From the NCBI GenBank assembly GCA_017525525.1, contig JAFXSQ010000070.1, positions 1 through 64,000 of the forward strand: 64,000 nt of DNA, read 5' to 3'. The first letter of the stretch is position 1, and every line of letters starts with the position of its first letter. The position numbers were made by a program, and so were the translations under genes. Shown here piece after piece: positions 8,382 through 17,010 of this stretch. Source of the DNA: Lachnospiraceae bacterium. GTDB lineage: Bacteria > Bacillota > Clostridia > Lachnospirales > Lachnospiraceae. Below the pieces are notes generated by a model. It made no database searches and was not told where the DNA came from. It was given only the letters and a program-made list of their open reading frames with translations.

Positions 8382-9078
8382 CAAGGGCAGCAAGCGCTCG
8401 AGTAATCAGGATTCTATATTTACAAGTGACACTCCGGTCGGGCCGCTTCCGAACCTGTACATAGTTGCGGACGGAATGGGCGGACACAGGGCAGGCGATA
8501 AGGCATCGAAGATGGCGGTTGATATAACCGTTGATTTCGTCAGCCGGTCGACGCTTGAGAATCCTGTAGCCATATTGAAGAGGGCTATCATATACGCCAA
8601 TAACGAGATTTATAAAGCTGCGTCACAGGACCCTGACCTGAACGGTATGGGAACAACACTTGTGTGTGCCTGTGCGTATGACGACAAGCTCTTTGTGGCG
8701 AATGTAGGCGACTCGAGATTGTACGCTGTGGATCAGGATATAAAACAGATTACCATGGACCACTCTTTGGTGGAGGAACTCATACGAAGCGGGGAGCTTG
8801 AAAGAAAGCGCGGAAGAAATCATCCCGAGAGGAATATCATCACGAGAGCTCTCGGCTCAAAGGATGAGGTAATACCGGATTTCTTTGAGATAGACATCAA
8901 TGCCGGTGAGCGGTTCCTGCTTTGTTCGGACGGTCTGTCCAACATGGTGGAAAATGATGAGATAAGAGATATAATGGTTCAGGACAAGAGCCTGATGGAT
9001 ATAGCAAATGAGCTCGTGGAGAGAGCAAATTATTACGGCGGTTCGGATAATATATCCGCTATCGTTGTCGGAAAGTAG
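8359..9078 (+). CDS. prpC: PP2C-family Ser/Thr protein phosphatase (PrpC/Stp)
   Basis: A metal-dependent phosphatase that reverses phosphorylation by the adjacent PASTA kinase. Family motifs are visible: ADGMGGH (metal ligand Asp38), GTTL, NVGDSRLY, LCSDGLSNMV and GGSDNISAIVV. The 239-residue length is typical of bacterial PP2C. It overlaps the end of rlmN and precedes the kinase gene by 10 bases, the conserved rlmN-prpC-prkC order of Firmicutes. It is expected to be cytoplasmic. Confidence 0.95.
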   Translation: MKSYGKTDKGSKRSSNQDSIFTSDTPVGPLPNLYIVADGMGGHRAGDKASKMAVDITVDFVSRSTLENPVAILKRAIIYANNEIYKAASQDPDLNGMGTTLVCACAYDDKLFVANVGDSRLYAVDQDIKQITMDHSLVEELIRSGELERKRGRNHPERNIITRALGSKDEVIPDFFEIDINAGERFLLCSDGLSNMVENDEIRDIMVQDKSLMDIANELVERANYYGGSDNISAIVVGK

Positions 9079-9088
9079 GTAAGGGATT

Positions 9089-11443
9089 ATGTTAAAACCG
9101 GGAACACTGTTGTGTGACAGGTATAAGGTATTAGAGGAGATAGGCTCCGGCGGTATGTCGAATGTGTACAAATCGCAAGATATGAAGCTTAACAGATATG
9201 TAGCTGTAAAGGTATTAAAGCCTGAATTTTCAAGAGACAGGAATTTCGTGACCAAGTTCCGTATAGAAGCGCAGGCTTCGGCGGGGCTCTCACACCCCAA
9301 TATCGTAAATGTATACGATGTCGTGGAAGAAGACGGCATGTATTTTATTGTAATGGAGTTTGTGGACGGCATCACGCTTAAGGAGTACATCGAGGAGAAC
9401 GGAAGGCTTTCCATGGACAAGGCTCTTGATGTGTCGATTCAGATAGCGGCAGGACTCGAAGAGGCTCACGAGCATCACATTATTCACAGAGATATTAAAC
9501 CCCAGAATATTATTGTATCAAGAAACGGCAATATTAAGGTGACCGATTTCGGTATCGCGAAGGCGGCTACTTCAAATACTTTGACTTCGGGCCAGATGGG
9601 CAGTGTGCATTACATTTCCCCGGAGCAGGCAAGAGGCGGTTATTCGGATGAGAAGAGCGACATCTACTCGCTCGGCATAACCATGTATGAGATGGTTACA
9701 GGCAGGGTTCCCTTTGAGGGCGAGAACAATGTATCGGTTGCGCTGATGCATATCCAGAATGAGATAATCCCGCCGAGACAGTACTATCCGGATGATATTT
9801 ATTCAAGCTTTGAGAAGATTATCTTAAAGGCTACACAGAAGAAGCCGGAGCGCAGGTACCTTACCGCAAGCGCGCTTATTGCTGACTTAAAGAGAGTTCA
9901 GAACAATCCGAATATAGATGCCGTGGGCGCGACAAATAATCAGAGCCCCAAGAACGGCAACACCAAGGAGTTTACAAAAGAGGATATGGAGGAGATCAGG
10001 AATAAGAGCCAGGTTAAGCCCAGCTATATCCCTGAGCAGCCGATTGTAAATAACAATGTAAGACATCCTGATCAGCCCGTTTCATCGTTCTCAAATGAGA
10101 TGGAGGAGCTTACTCCGGTGGGAACCAACTCTACTCCGCAGGTAGATAACAGCAGACTTGAGGAGCTGATGAATGAGGAGGATTCCTGGGAGCGTGAGCT
10201 TGCCGAAGAGGAAGAGTATGAGGCAAGACGCGAGGAGGAAAGAAGGGCTGAGGCTCAAAGAAGAAGGAACAGCATAAAGAAGGTTCCGGATTATGAGGAT
10301 GATGGTTACGCTCCTGCAAGACGCAGGGATGACGATGATGATGAGGGTGGCATAGATCCGAACTTAAAGCTTGCGGTGACTATCGCAGGTGTGGCAACGG
10401 CTCTTATCATAATGATTATTCTCTTCGTTATCATAGGTAACACTACCGGTCTTTTCAAGTTCGGAGGCGGAAGCGACAATAAGACGACCACCGAGACGAC
10501 CGCTTCTCAGGAAGGAATTTCCACCGAGAAGGTTGAGACTTTCGAGATGATCGATGTTGTCGGCGACAGAGAGGACGGCGCAAAGAAGAGACTTGAGCAG
10601 GCAGGCTTCACGAACGTTACATTTGTTCATGTCAAGGACGATAAGACACAGGAAGGCTATGTAATCTCACAGAATTATGAGGAAGGCAGGAAGATTCCTG
10701 CTGATTCCGATATCGAGATCAAGGTAAGCGCAGGTGTTGAGGAGATACCGGTTCCGGATGTTACCGGACAGGCTGACGACAGGGCGGTTACAATCCTGAC
10801 CGAGGCAGGCTTCCATCCGATACACGGCTATGAATTCTCTGAGACTGTAGAGAAGGATAAGGTAATTAAGACAGTTCCCGCTGCGGGCTCAATGCTCGGT
10901 AAGGGACAGGATATAACTGTAGTTGTAAGTAACGGTTCCGAGAAGAAGGAGGTTTCGGCTCCTAAACTTGCGGGACTTACAGAGGTTCAGGCAAGGAATA
11001 AGCTTTCGGAGGTTAAGCTTAATACAGGTTCAGTATCACATCAGTACAGCGATTCTGTTACAGAGGGACTGGTTATAAGCCAGAGCATACCTGAGGGAAC
11101 AAATATGGACGAGGGCAGCGCTATTGACTTCGTAATAAGCGACGGCCCCGAGCCGAAGCCGATAACCTATACCGCTTCGATTGCGGGTGACATCACTCTC
11201 AACGATGAGAGCTTAGACGGCACGGCAGTTTCCGTAAGAGTCATCTTCAACGGAAATGTGGTCGCTTCAAGAGATGTTACCGTTACCTCGGGAGGAACCT
11301 ACAGCATATCTGCCAGTGTTCCTGAGCTTTCAGAGCAGAGCGGCTCGGCAGACTTTGAGATAGTTGATGCAAACGGAGCCAATGTTACCGGTGCATTTAC
11401 AAAGGGCGAGATAGGCGTTACTTTCGCGGAGGATGCTCAGTAA
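9089..11443 (+). CDS. prkC: PASTA-domain Ser/Thr protein kinase (PrkC/StkP type)
   Basis: A membrane kinase that senses muropeptides or lipid II through extracellular PASTA domains. The kinase domain spans about residues 10-270, with Lys41, HRDIKPQN (Asp135) and DFG (153-155). A long charged linker follows, then one transmembrane helix at about 427-450 and three PASTA repeats at about 487-690 (segments starting with FEMIDVVG, IPVPDVTG and SAPKLAGL). A C-terminal domain of about 90 residues follows that looks beta-rich and Ig-like. The 784-residue length is longer than B. subtilis PrkC because of the linker and this tail. It is co-transcribed with prpC, rsgA and rpe. Confidence 0.95.
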   Translation: MLKPGTLLCDRYKVLEEIGSGGMSNVYKSQDMKLNRYVAVKVLKPEFSRDRNFVTKFRIEAQASAGLSHPNIVNVYDVVEEDGMYFIVMEFVDGITLKEYIEENGRLSMDKALDVSIQIAAGLEEAHEHHIIHRDIKPQNIIVSRNGNIKVTDFGIAKAATSNTLTSGQMGSVHYISPEQARGGYSDEKSDIYSLGITMYEMVTGRVPFEGENNVSVALMHIQNEIIPPRQYYPDDIYSSFEKIILKATQKKPERRYLTASALIADLKRVQNNPNIDAVGATNNQSPKNGNTKEFTKEDMEEIRNKSQVKPSYIPEQPIVNNNVRHPDQPVSSFSNEMEELTPVGTNSTPQVDNSRLEELMNEEDSWERELAEEEEYEARREEERRAEAQRRRNSIKKVPDYEDDGYAPARRRDDDDDEGGIDPNLKLAVTIAGVATALIIMIILFVIIGNTTGLFKFGGGSDNKTTTETTASQEGISTEKVETFEMIDVVGDREDGAKKRLEQAGFTNVTFVHVKDDKTQEGYVISQNYEEGRKIPADSDIEIKVSAGVEEIPVPDVTGQADDRAVTILTEAGFHPIHGYEFSETVEKDKVIKTVPAAGSMLGKGQDITVVVSNGSEKKEVSAPKLAGLTEVQARNKLSEVKLNTGSVSHQYSDSVTEGLVISQSIPEGTNMDEGSAIDFVISDGPEPKPITYTASIAGDITLNDESLDGTAVSVRVIFNGNVVASRDVTVTSGGTYSISASVPELSEQSGSADFEIVDANGANVTGAFTKGEIGVTFAEDAQ

Positions 11444-11445
11444 GC

Positions 11446-12348
11446 ATGGCGGAAAAAGAGCAGATAAAAGGAAAGATTGTCAAAGGTTTGGGCGGATTTT
11501 ACTATGTCCGCCCATATACTTTGAATACGGAATATGAGTGCAGGGCCAGGGGGCTCTTCAGAAAGGACGGAGTTAAGCCTTTGGTGGGCGATGACTGCGT
11601 GATCGAGGTTATAAGCCATGAAGAGAAGACCGGCTATCTGACGGAGATAATAAACAGAAAAAACAGATTATTAAGGCCTGAGGTTGCAAATGTGGATCAG
11701 GCCATAATTATCATGGCATTAAGCCGGCCGGAGCCGAATTTCAATCTGCTTGACCGGCTTTTGGTAAGTATAGAGTTAAACGGTGTCGAGCCTGTGATAA
11801 TTTTCAATAAGGATGATACCGTAAGTGCGGATAGGACAGACTATTGTGTGAATGCATATCTTCCCTCGGGTTACGAGGTTGTCTGCGCGGCCTTCTCCGA
11901 GGGCAGGGGCGTGGACAGGATAAAGGAAATCGTCGGGGGCAAGACCTCGGCTCTGTGCGGTCCTTCGGGCGTAGGCAAGTCAACTCTGTTCAATATCTTG
12001 AGCCCGGAAAAAAAGAGTGAAACCGGAGAGGTAAGCGAGAAGATAAAGAGGGGAAGACATACGACGAGACAAAGTGAGCTTATCTGTATAGGCGAGGATA
12101 CATATCTTTTTGACACTCCCGGCTTTTCGTCTATCCTGATAGACAGTAATACAGAGGCGGAGGATTTAAAGTATTACTATCCGGAGCTTTCCGCATGTGA
12201 GGGCAGATGCAGGTTTAACGGTTGCACCCACATATCGGAGCCTGACTGCTACAAGGATGAGCTTCTTGCATCAGGTGGGATGTCCGTCTTAAGATACGAG
12301 AATTATAAGGCGCTTTTTACTGAACTGAAAAACAGGAGGAAATGGTAA
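11446..12348 (+). CDS. rsgA: Small ribosomal subunit biogenesis GTPase RsgA
   Basis: A circularly permuted GTPase acting in late 30S maturation. The N-terminal OB fold is followed by NKDD (G4, 121-124), then GPSGVGKS (G1, 172-179) and DTPGF (G3, 223-227), the permuted order diagnostic of the family. The C-terminal zinc site is Cys255, Cys260, His262, Cys268. Length is 300 residues. The gene starts two bases after the prkC stop and ends one base before rpe, so it is part of one tight operon. Confidence 0.97.
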   Translation: MAEKEQIKGKIVKGLGGFYYVRPYTLNTEYECRARGLFRKDGVKPLVGDDCVIEVISHEEKTGYLTEIINRKNRLLRPEVANVDQAIIIMALSRPEPNFNLLDRLLVSIELNGVEPVIIFNKDDTVSADRTDYCVNAYLPSGYEVVCAAFSEGRGVDRIKEIVGGKTSALCGPSGVGKSTLFNILSPEKKSETGEVSEKIKRGRHTTRQSELICIGEDTYLFDTPGFSSILIDSNTEAEDLKYYYPELSACEGRCRFNGCTHISEPDCYKDELLASGGMSVLRYENYKALFTELKNRRKW

Positions 12349-12349
12349 G

Positions 12350-13000
12350 ATGTACATACTTGCTCCGTCGCTTCTTGCGGCAGATTTCGGCAGAATAAAG
12401 GAACAGCTTAATATCCTTGAGGAGGAGAACATAAGCTGGCTTCATTTGGATATAATGGATGGTATGTTCGTGCCCAACATCTCCTTCGGTCAGCCTTTGA
12501 TCAAGAGCATAAGGAAGGATACAAAGCTCTTTTTTGACATACACATGATGGTTCATGATCCGATAAGATATGTGTCGGATTTTGCGGCCTGCGGCGCGGA
12601 CAGCATAACATTTCACTATGAGGCTGCACGCAAGCCGGACAAGGTTATCGACATGATAAAGGAGCTTGGGGTAAAGGTTGGCATGGCGGTAAAGCCTGCA
12701 ACTCCGGTTGATGTGTTAAAGCCCTTTATCGATGACCTGGATATGATACTGGTGATGAGCGTGGAGCCGGGCTTCGGCGGACAGAAGTTCATGCCTGCAG
12801 CGTATGACAAGCTTAAAACTACAAAAGAGATGATAACCGCCTCGGGCAGGGATATAAGGCTTGAGGTGGATGGCGGTGTTGTCGTGGACAACATAAAGTC
12901 TATAGAACAGTCCGGAGCCGATGTTCTGGTTGCGGGCTCAAGTGTGTTCGGCGGAGATATAGCCGGAAATATAAGATTGCTTACGGAGAGGTTGAAGTGA
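12350..13000 (+). CDS. rpe: Ribulose-phosphate 3-epimerase
   Basis: It interconverts ribulose 5-phosphate and xylulose 5-phosphate in the pentose phosphate pathway. The TIM-barrel signatures are clear: APSLLAADF at the N-terminus, HLDIMDGMFVPNISFG, DIHMMV, MSVEPGFGGQKF, VDGG and GSSVFGG. The 216-residue length is typical. AGGAGG lies 14 bases upstream inside the end of rsgA. The rsgA-rpe pairing is standard in Firmicutes. The stop overlaps the GTG of the next gene in GTGA. Confidence 0.96.
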   Translation: MYILAPSLLAADFGRIKEQLNILEEENISWLHLDIMDGMFVPNISFGQPLIKSIRKDTKLFFDIHMMVHDPIRYVSDFAACGADSITFHYEAARKPDKVIDMIKELGVKVGMAVKPATPVDVLKPFIDDLDMILVMSVEPGFGGQKFMPAAYDKLKTTKEMITASGRDIRLEVDGGVVVDNIKSIEQSGADVLVAGSSVFGGDIAGNIRLLTERLK

Positions 13001-14421
13001 AAAGTAAGACCGGGTATCTTGCGGGAAGAAGGCTTAACGGAATAATCGGCGCTATGTGTTACATATCCGCAATCACAAGCGGGGTTGTATTTTCTGTTGT
13101 TCCCGGAGAGCTTTATGTGCACGGGGCTGGCCGCGCGTGGTTTGTGATAGGCCTGCTTTTTTCGTTGTCGTTGTCATGGCTCTTCATACCTGTGAAGCTT
13201 AATGACTACTGTATAAAGACGGGAACGGTTTCACTTCCGCTTTTTTTGTCAAAGAGATATAAAGAAAAAAAGCATACGGTCAGAAGGCTTGCGGCAGTGA
13301 TTATAATAGGCGTAACGCTGCTAACTACGGTGTGGATAGTTTCGGACTGTGCAAAGTCTCTGGTGATTCTTTCAGGTGAAAAGCTCTCCTATCAACCGGC
13401 GGTGTTTATCGTGGTCGTGATACTTATGGCTTATGTGGTGCCCTTTGGCTTTAAGGGCGTAAATTCGGTTGGTGTTTTTGGATTTGCTTTAATGATGTGT
13501 ATTCTCGTTGCCGTGCCCGTATTGATTGTAATCGCTATGGGCGGACATGGTTTTGTGGCGGGGATATCCTCGTCAAGACCGGGCTGTACGGTAAGTGATT
13601 TTCTGAATATCGCAAAAAGCGGAACTGAAAGCATAGAGGTAGGCAGCTTAATCTCAAGGCTTACGCAGGGGCTTGCGTTCTTTGCGCTTCCGATATTGAT
13701 TCTTTATTATACAACCTACAGAAATGAAAAGAAGCTTTTATTGTCAAGAAGGCTTTCGGTATCACTGCTTTTGGTTATGGTGGTTGCAGCCTGTGTCATA
13801 GGCGTGATGGGCAGGGCTTACCTGGCACCGAAGGTGTATATATCAGGTGAGAACCCGGGCATGATCATATACAGGGAGATAGCGGATAAGCTTTCGGCAG
13901 ACGGACTGCTTCCCTTTGTGGTAAAGCTGCTTGTGTATGCCGGACTTCCTGTTGCATATATTACCACAGCGGACAAGTGTGTCTATCTTACAGCGATGAC
14001 GATATCGGATGAGATAAATGACGATAACGGCAAGGGAAAGAAAAGGCTTACTCAGATGGTTTTGAGTTTTATTATTCTTGTCGTTGCTGCGATTGCGGCA
14101 GTCGGCCTCGAGGAAAAAATTAGGGGATGGAGTGAGATAAGTCTTGAATTCATGGCGGTAACCCTTGCTCCCGTGATAATAACCGCGCTTTATTCAAAGC
14201 ATATGAACAAACAGGGAGTTGTGGTCGGAGTTCTCCTTGGGGCAGCGGTCCTGGTGGCATGGAAGACGGTGGGGCTTGATGCAAAGCTCGGTGTAAATTG
14301 CATGCCTGCCGGCTTTTTGATGAATCTTCTTGCTTCGGTTGTGACCGCGCGCTTAACCGGCGGCCCCGGCGAAGAAGTGGAGAAGGAGTTCGAGGATGTC
14401 AAGTATGGGTTGATAGATTAA
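12997..14421 (+). CDS. Sodium:solute symporter family protein (PutP-like)
   Basis: A polytopic membrane protein of 474 residues with roughly 12-13 hydrophobic segments. The overall pattern and the C-terminal PAGFLMNLLASVVTA region followed by an acidic EEVEKEFE tail resemble the sodium:proline symporters of the SSS family. The substrate cannot be deduced. It begins with a GTG that overlaps the rpe stop (GTGA), so it is translationally coupled to the prkC-rsgA-rpe operon, where a thiamine pyrophosphokinase gene (thiN) is common in Firmicutes instead. It is followed by the 88-bp tandem repeat and a terminator. Confidence 0.7.
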   Translation: MKSKTGYLAGRRLNGIIGAMCYISAITSGVVFSVVPGELYVHGAGRAWFVIGLLFSLSLSWLFIPVKLNDYCIKTGTVSLPLFLSKRYKEKKHTVRRLAAVIIIGVTLLTTVWIVSDCAKSLVILSGEKLSYQPAVFIVVVILMAYVVPFGFKGVNSVGVFGFALMMCILVAVPVLIVIAMGGHGFVAGISSSRPGCTVSDFLNIAKSGTESIEVGSLISRLTQGLAFFALPILILYYTTYRNEKKLLLSRRLSVSLLLVMVVAACVIGVMGRAYLAPKVYISGENPGMIIYREIADKLSADGLLPFVVKLLVYAGLPVAYITTADKCVYLTAMTISDEINDDNGKGKKRLTQMVLSFIILVVAAIAAVGLEEKIRGWSEISLEFMAVTLAPVIITALYSKHMNKQGVVVGVLLGAAVLVAWKTVGLDAKLGVNCMPAGFLMNLLASVVTARLTGGPGEEVEKEFEDVKYGLID

Positions 14422-14596
14422 TCGAGTATGGAAGACGAAGTCGCACCATACTCGCCGCGCCGCACGCGTATCACGAAGTGACAAATTACAATACGCGTGC
14501 ATGCTTAAATCGAGTATGGAAGACGAAGTCGCACCATACTCGCCGCGCCGCACGCGTGTCACGAAGTGACAAATTACAATACGCGTGCGTGCGCAT
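14421..14596. repeat. 88-bp direct repeat, two tandem copies
   Basis: Two nearly identical units start at 14421 and 14509 with ATCGAGTATGGAAGACGAAG. Each unit holds two hairpins: GAGTATGG with CCATACTC, and GCACGCGT with ACGCGTGC. They differ at only a few positions. The first base overlaps the symporter stop codon. A diverged third copy is at 53583-53668, and both loci lie directly before a terminator hairpin. Confidence 0.85.
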
Positions 14597-14608
14597 ACAA
14601 AAAAATAA

Positions 14609-14636
14609 AATAAGCCGACATCCTTGTCGGCTTATT
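14609..14636. terminator. Terminator hairpin after the symporter gene
   Basis: A perfect 12-bp stem (AATAAGCCGACA with TGTCGGCTTATT) closes a TCCT loop. An A-rich run precedes it, and the pairing includes TTATT on the 3' side, as in a rho-independent terminator, although the T-run is broken. It closes the rlmN-to-symporter unit. The rest of the gap up to 14752 shows nothing else that I recognise. Confidence 0.65.
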
Positions 14637-14752
14637 CTATGGTATATCGTTAAGAGAGGATTTATGAAAAAAACTATGGTTATAATATAAAGTATAAATA
14701 TGAACAGAATATGAATAACAAGATAACAATAAGTAAACAAGAGTTGAATTCA

Positions 14753-14782
14753 TTGACACTTAAAACAAAGATACAGTAAAAT
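14753..14782 (+). promoter_or_regulatory. Promoter for the 14813 gene
   Basis: TTGACA at 14753-14758 and TAAAAT at 14777-14782 are separated by 18 bases. The downstream gene's ATG at 14813 follows a GGGGGG run that can act as its ribosome site. Confidence 0.6.
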
Positions 14783-14812
14783 ACCGACTATGACGGATAC
14801 TATGGGGGGCAT

Positions 14813-16342
14813 ATGGAACAGGTAAGATTTTACGGTAAGGTAAGAACAAGGGACTCTGTAATGAAGAGGCCTTATTATGTTATAAAGTTCAGGTTTGCTG
14901 AGGACGATGAGAACAGTCCTTACAGAGAGAAATGGATCGCAGGAAACGCATCAAGGGAATTTCTTGATGAGGGATTTCTTGCGCTTTTTTTTGCAATTAA
15001 AAATGTGGAATGCATGTACGAGAGCGCGGAGGTGCTGGAGATCAAGTTCAGGGTGACGGTGGATAACAAGGCTGTAATCGAGGATATAAAGCCTGTCCGC
15101 ATTGCAACGGAGTGGCCGTACTCCATGACGGATAAGGATTTCTACGATACGAAGTCTTATGCCAAGTGCGCATACCTGGATCATAATGACGTATTATCAA
15201 GCAAGGTTTATCCGAATCCCGAAGGTACTATAGGTTCAAATCCGAGGCCGCTGGAGTTTTCCATATACAGTGAGCTTTTTACAAACCGTATCTGGACCGA
15301 CAGCATAGCGGGCTTGGGGTACAGAAGAGTTGAGGGAGAGCTTATGGAAAAGGTGGGCAATAAGCCCTATATATCCATACGATCCACCATAGAGGGGTAC
15401 ACGCCGAGCGCCATATCTGACAGGCTTTATGACAAGCTTGAGGCGTACTACACCCAGGTTATCAAAAATACCGACCGATACACAAAGGGAGAGGTAGTGT
15501 TAAAGAGCTTAGGGATGCATACCGACGAGGGCTTAAGGCTTATAAAGGAGCAGGAGTTTACTGAGGACACCTACTCGGACGAAGAACTTTCGTCGCTCAG
15601 GGATGCGTTAAAGATGATAACTGACTATACGGTTAGACATTTTGACGAACTGTGTGAACAGGATGATGAGTGTATGGGAAAGCTTATAGCTGCCAGGGAA
15701 GAGGTGCTGTCAAAGAACCCTCTTGATGACACCAATGTTATGAAGCTTTACAAATACATTGAAGAGCTTATAGAAGCCGACAAAAGGTACGGCACGCTTC
15801 CGTACTTAAGACAGACACGTATAGGCGGAATTCTGGGAGAGCTTCTAGGAGTGCCTTATCTGAACGATCACTTAAACCACTATGTGTATGATATAAGAGA
15901 AAAAGAGAATACAGAAAGATACAAGGATGAAACATCCTGTGAGATAAAGGATATCAGAGATTACATAGAGGAACATTTGGACAGAAACAGTGTTGAAGAG
16001 TTCCTGAAAAAAGAGGGCTTTGAAGTAAGCATTGACAGTCTGATTGACATGGGACTTAATGTGTGGGAGAGAAAGCAAAGGTTCAGATATGAATATACGA
16101 AGACCTTGAGTCTTGTGCTTGCCTGTATCTCCGTGTCGGGAAATATTTTGGGAATTGAGCAGGAGGACCTCTCGTACCTTGAGCTTTCGGATTTTTTAAG
16201 CTACCATAGCAGGGACGCATACATGGGCATGATAGAGGAGAGAAGAAATGTATATCATTCTTACTACTCGCTCATGCTGCCCAATCTGATAAGAGGCGTT
16301 GGGGACATAGATGTTATCGATTTTGAACAGGAGGTGCGCTGA
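14813..16342 (+). CDS. Uncharacterised 509-residue protein
   Basis: I do not recognise a family. The product is soluble, acidic and mixed alpha/beta in its first 200 residues (starts MEQVRFYGKV), then largely helical, with a KYIEELIEADKRYG segment and many charged residues. There is no signal peptide, membrane span, P-loop or obvious catalytic motif. It has its own promoter and is followed two bases later by an alpha/beta-hydrolase-like gene, so the two probably work together. Codon use matches neighbours, which argues against recent transfer. Confidence 0.6.
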   Translation: MEQVRFYGKVRTRDSVMKRPYYVIKFRFAEDDENSPYREKWIAGNASREFLDEGFLALFFAIKNVECMYESAEVLEIKFRVTVDNKAVIEDIKPVRIATEWPYSMTDKDFYDTKSYAKCAYLDHNDVLSSKVYPNPEGTIGSNPRPLEFSIYSELFTNRIWTDSIAGLGYRRVEGELMEKVGNKPYISIRSTIEGYTPSAISDRLYDKLEAYYTQVIKNTDRYTKGEVVLKSLGMHTDEGLRLIKEQEFTEDTYSDEELSSLRDALKMITDYTVRHFDELCEQDDECMGKLIAAREEVLSKNPLDDTNVMKLYKYIEELIEADKRYGTLPYLRQTRIGGILGELLGVPYLNDHLNHYVYDIREKENTERYKDETSCEIKDIRDYIEEHLDRNSVEEFLKKEGFEVSIDSLIDMGLNVWERKQRFRYEYTKTLSLVLACISVSGNILGIEQEDLSYLELSDFLSYHSRDAYMGMIEERRNVYHSYYSLMLPNLIRGVGDIDVIDFEQEVR

Positions 16343-16344
16343 GT

Positions 16345-16896
16345 ATGGCAGAAAAAAAGAATAAGCTCTGCGTGCTTTTCCCGGGAAGAAATTACAGCTG
16401 TGACAAGCCGCTTCTGTACTATGCAGGAAGAGCATTTTCTCTGAGGGGATATGAGATAATAAATCTTGATTATAATTCCGTGCTTAAGGGAGACAAGGAG
16501 GATATCCCTTCGCTGATAGAACAGGCATGGGCTTATACACGGGAGGCGCTCAAGGAAATCATTTTTTCGGATTATGAGGATGTGGTCTTTGTCTCGAAGA
16601 GCATCGGAACGGCTGTTGCCGGAAAGACTGCGGCCGAGTTTTACAAGAGAGCGCGACATATATATCTTACCCCTGTTGCGGAGGCACTTGTCTACATGAA
16701 GAGAGGGACCTGTCTCGTAGTCGCGGGCAAGGAGGATAAGATACTCGAGGCGAGAAAGCTAAAGATATACTGTGCCGGTGAGGATATTGCCTTAAAACAG
16801 TTTGATGATGTGGGGCATTCGCTGGAGGATTTCAAGGACATGAGCAAGACACTGGCTATACTTACGGTGATAATAAGGATGTACGGCGAATTTTGA
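16345..16896 (+). CDS. Alpha/beta-hydrolase-like protein, function unknown
   Basis: A 183-residue cytoplasmic protein with a hydrolase-like outline: an N-terminal strand CVLFPGRNYSC, a nucleophile-elbow candidate VSKSIG (S-x-S-x-G) near residue 86, a GKEDKI segment that could hold the acid, and a late GHSLED histidine. The missing first Gly of the classical GxSxG and the short length make it divergent, and the substrate is unknown. It starts two bases after the stop of the 509-residue protein gene. A non-catalytic member of the fold is an alternative. Confidence 0.6.
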   Translation: MAEKKNKLCVLFPGRNYSCDKPLLYYAGRAFSLRGYEIINLDYNSVLKGDKEDIPSLIEQAWAYTREALKEIIFSDYEDVVFVSKSIGTAVAGKTAAEFYKRARHIYLTPVAEALVYMKRGTCLVVAGKEDKILEARKLKIYCAGEDIALKQFDDVGHSLEDFKDMSKTLAILTVIIRMYGEF

Positions 16897-16941
16897 TTCG
16901 TACGGGAAGCTGAATGGAAATCCGAACGGGAATAATAAGAC

Positions 16942-16970
16942 TATACAATGAGTTGTAAAAGTATTATAAT
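16942..16970 (+). promoter_or_regulatory. Candidate promoter for the bactofilin gene
   Basis: A consensus TATAAT at 16965-16970 has a weak TATACA -35 box at 16942-16947 with a 17-base spacer. The ribosome site AAAGGAGGAG precedes the ATG at 17011. Confidence 0.45.
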
Positions 16971-17010
16971 ATAACGAGTTTGCTACGGAGTTGCATAAAG
17001 GAGGAGACCT

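Noticed and set aside
14421-14596. CRISPR array
   Set aside because: Only two adjacent units with no unique spacers between them and no cas genes; these are tandem two-hairpin repeats.
14298-14740. Frames of 69-130 codons around the 88-bp tandem repeats
   Set aside because: They read through the repeats, the terminator and the end of the symporter gene; the repeated peptide is a by-product of DNA repetition.
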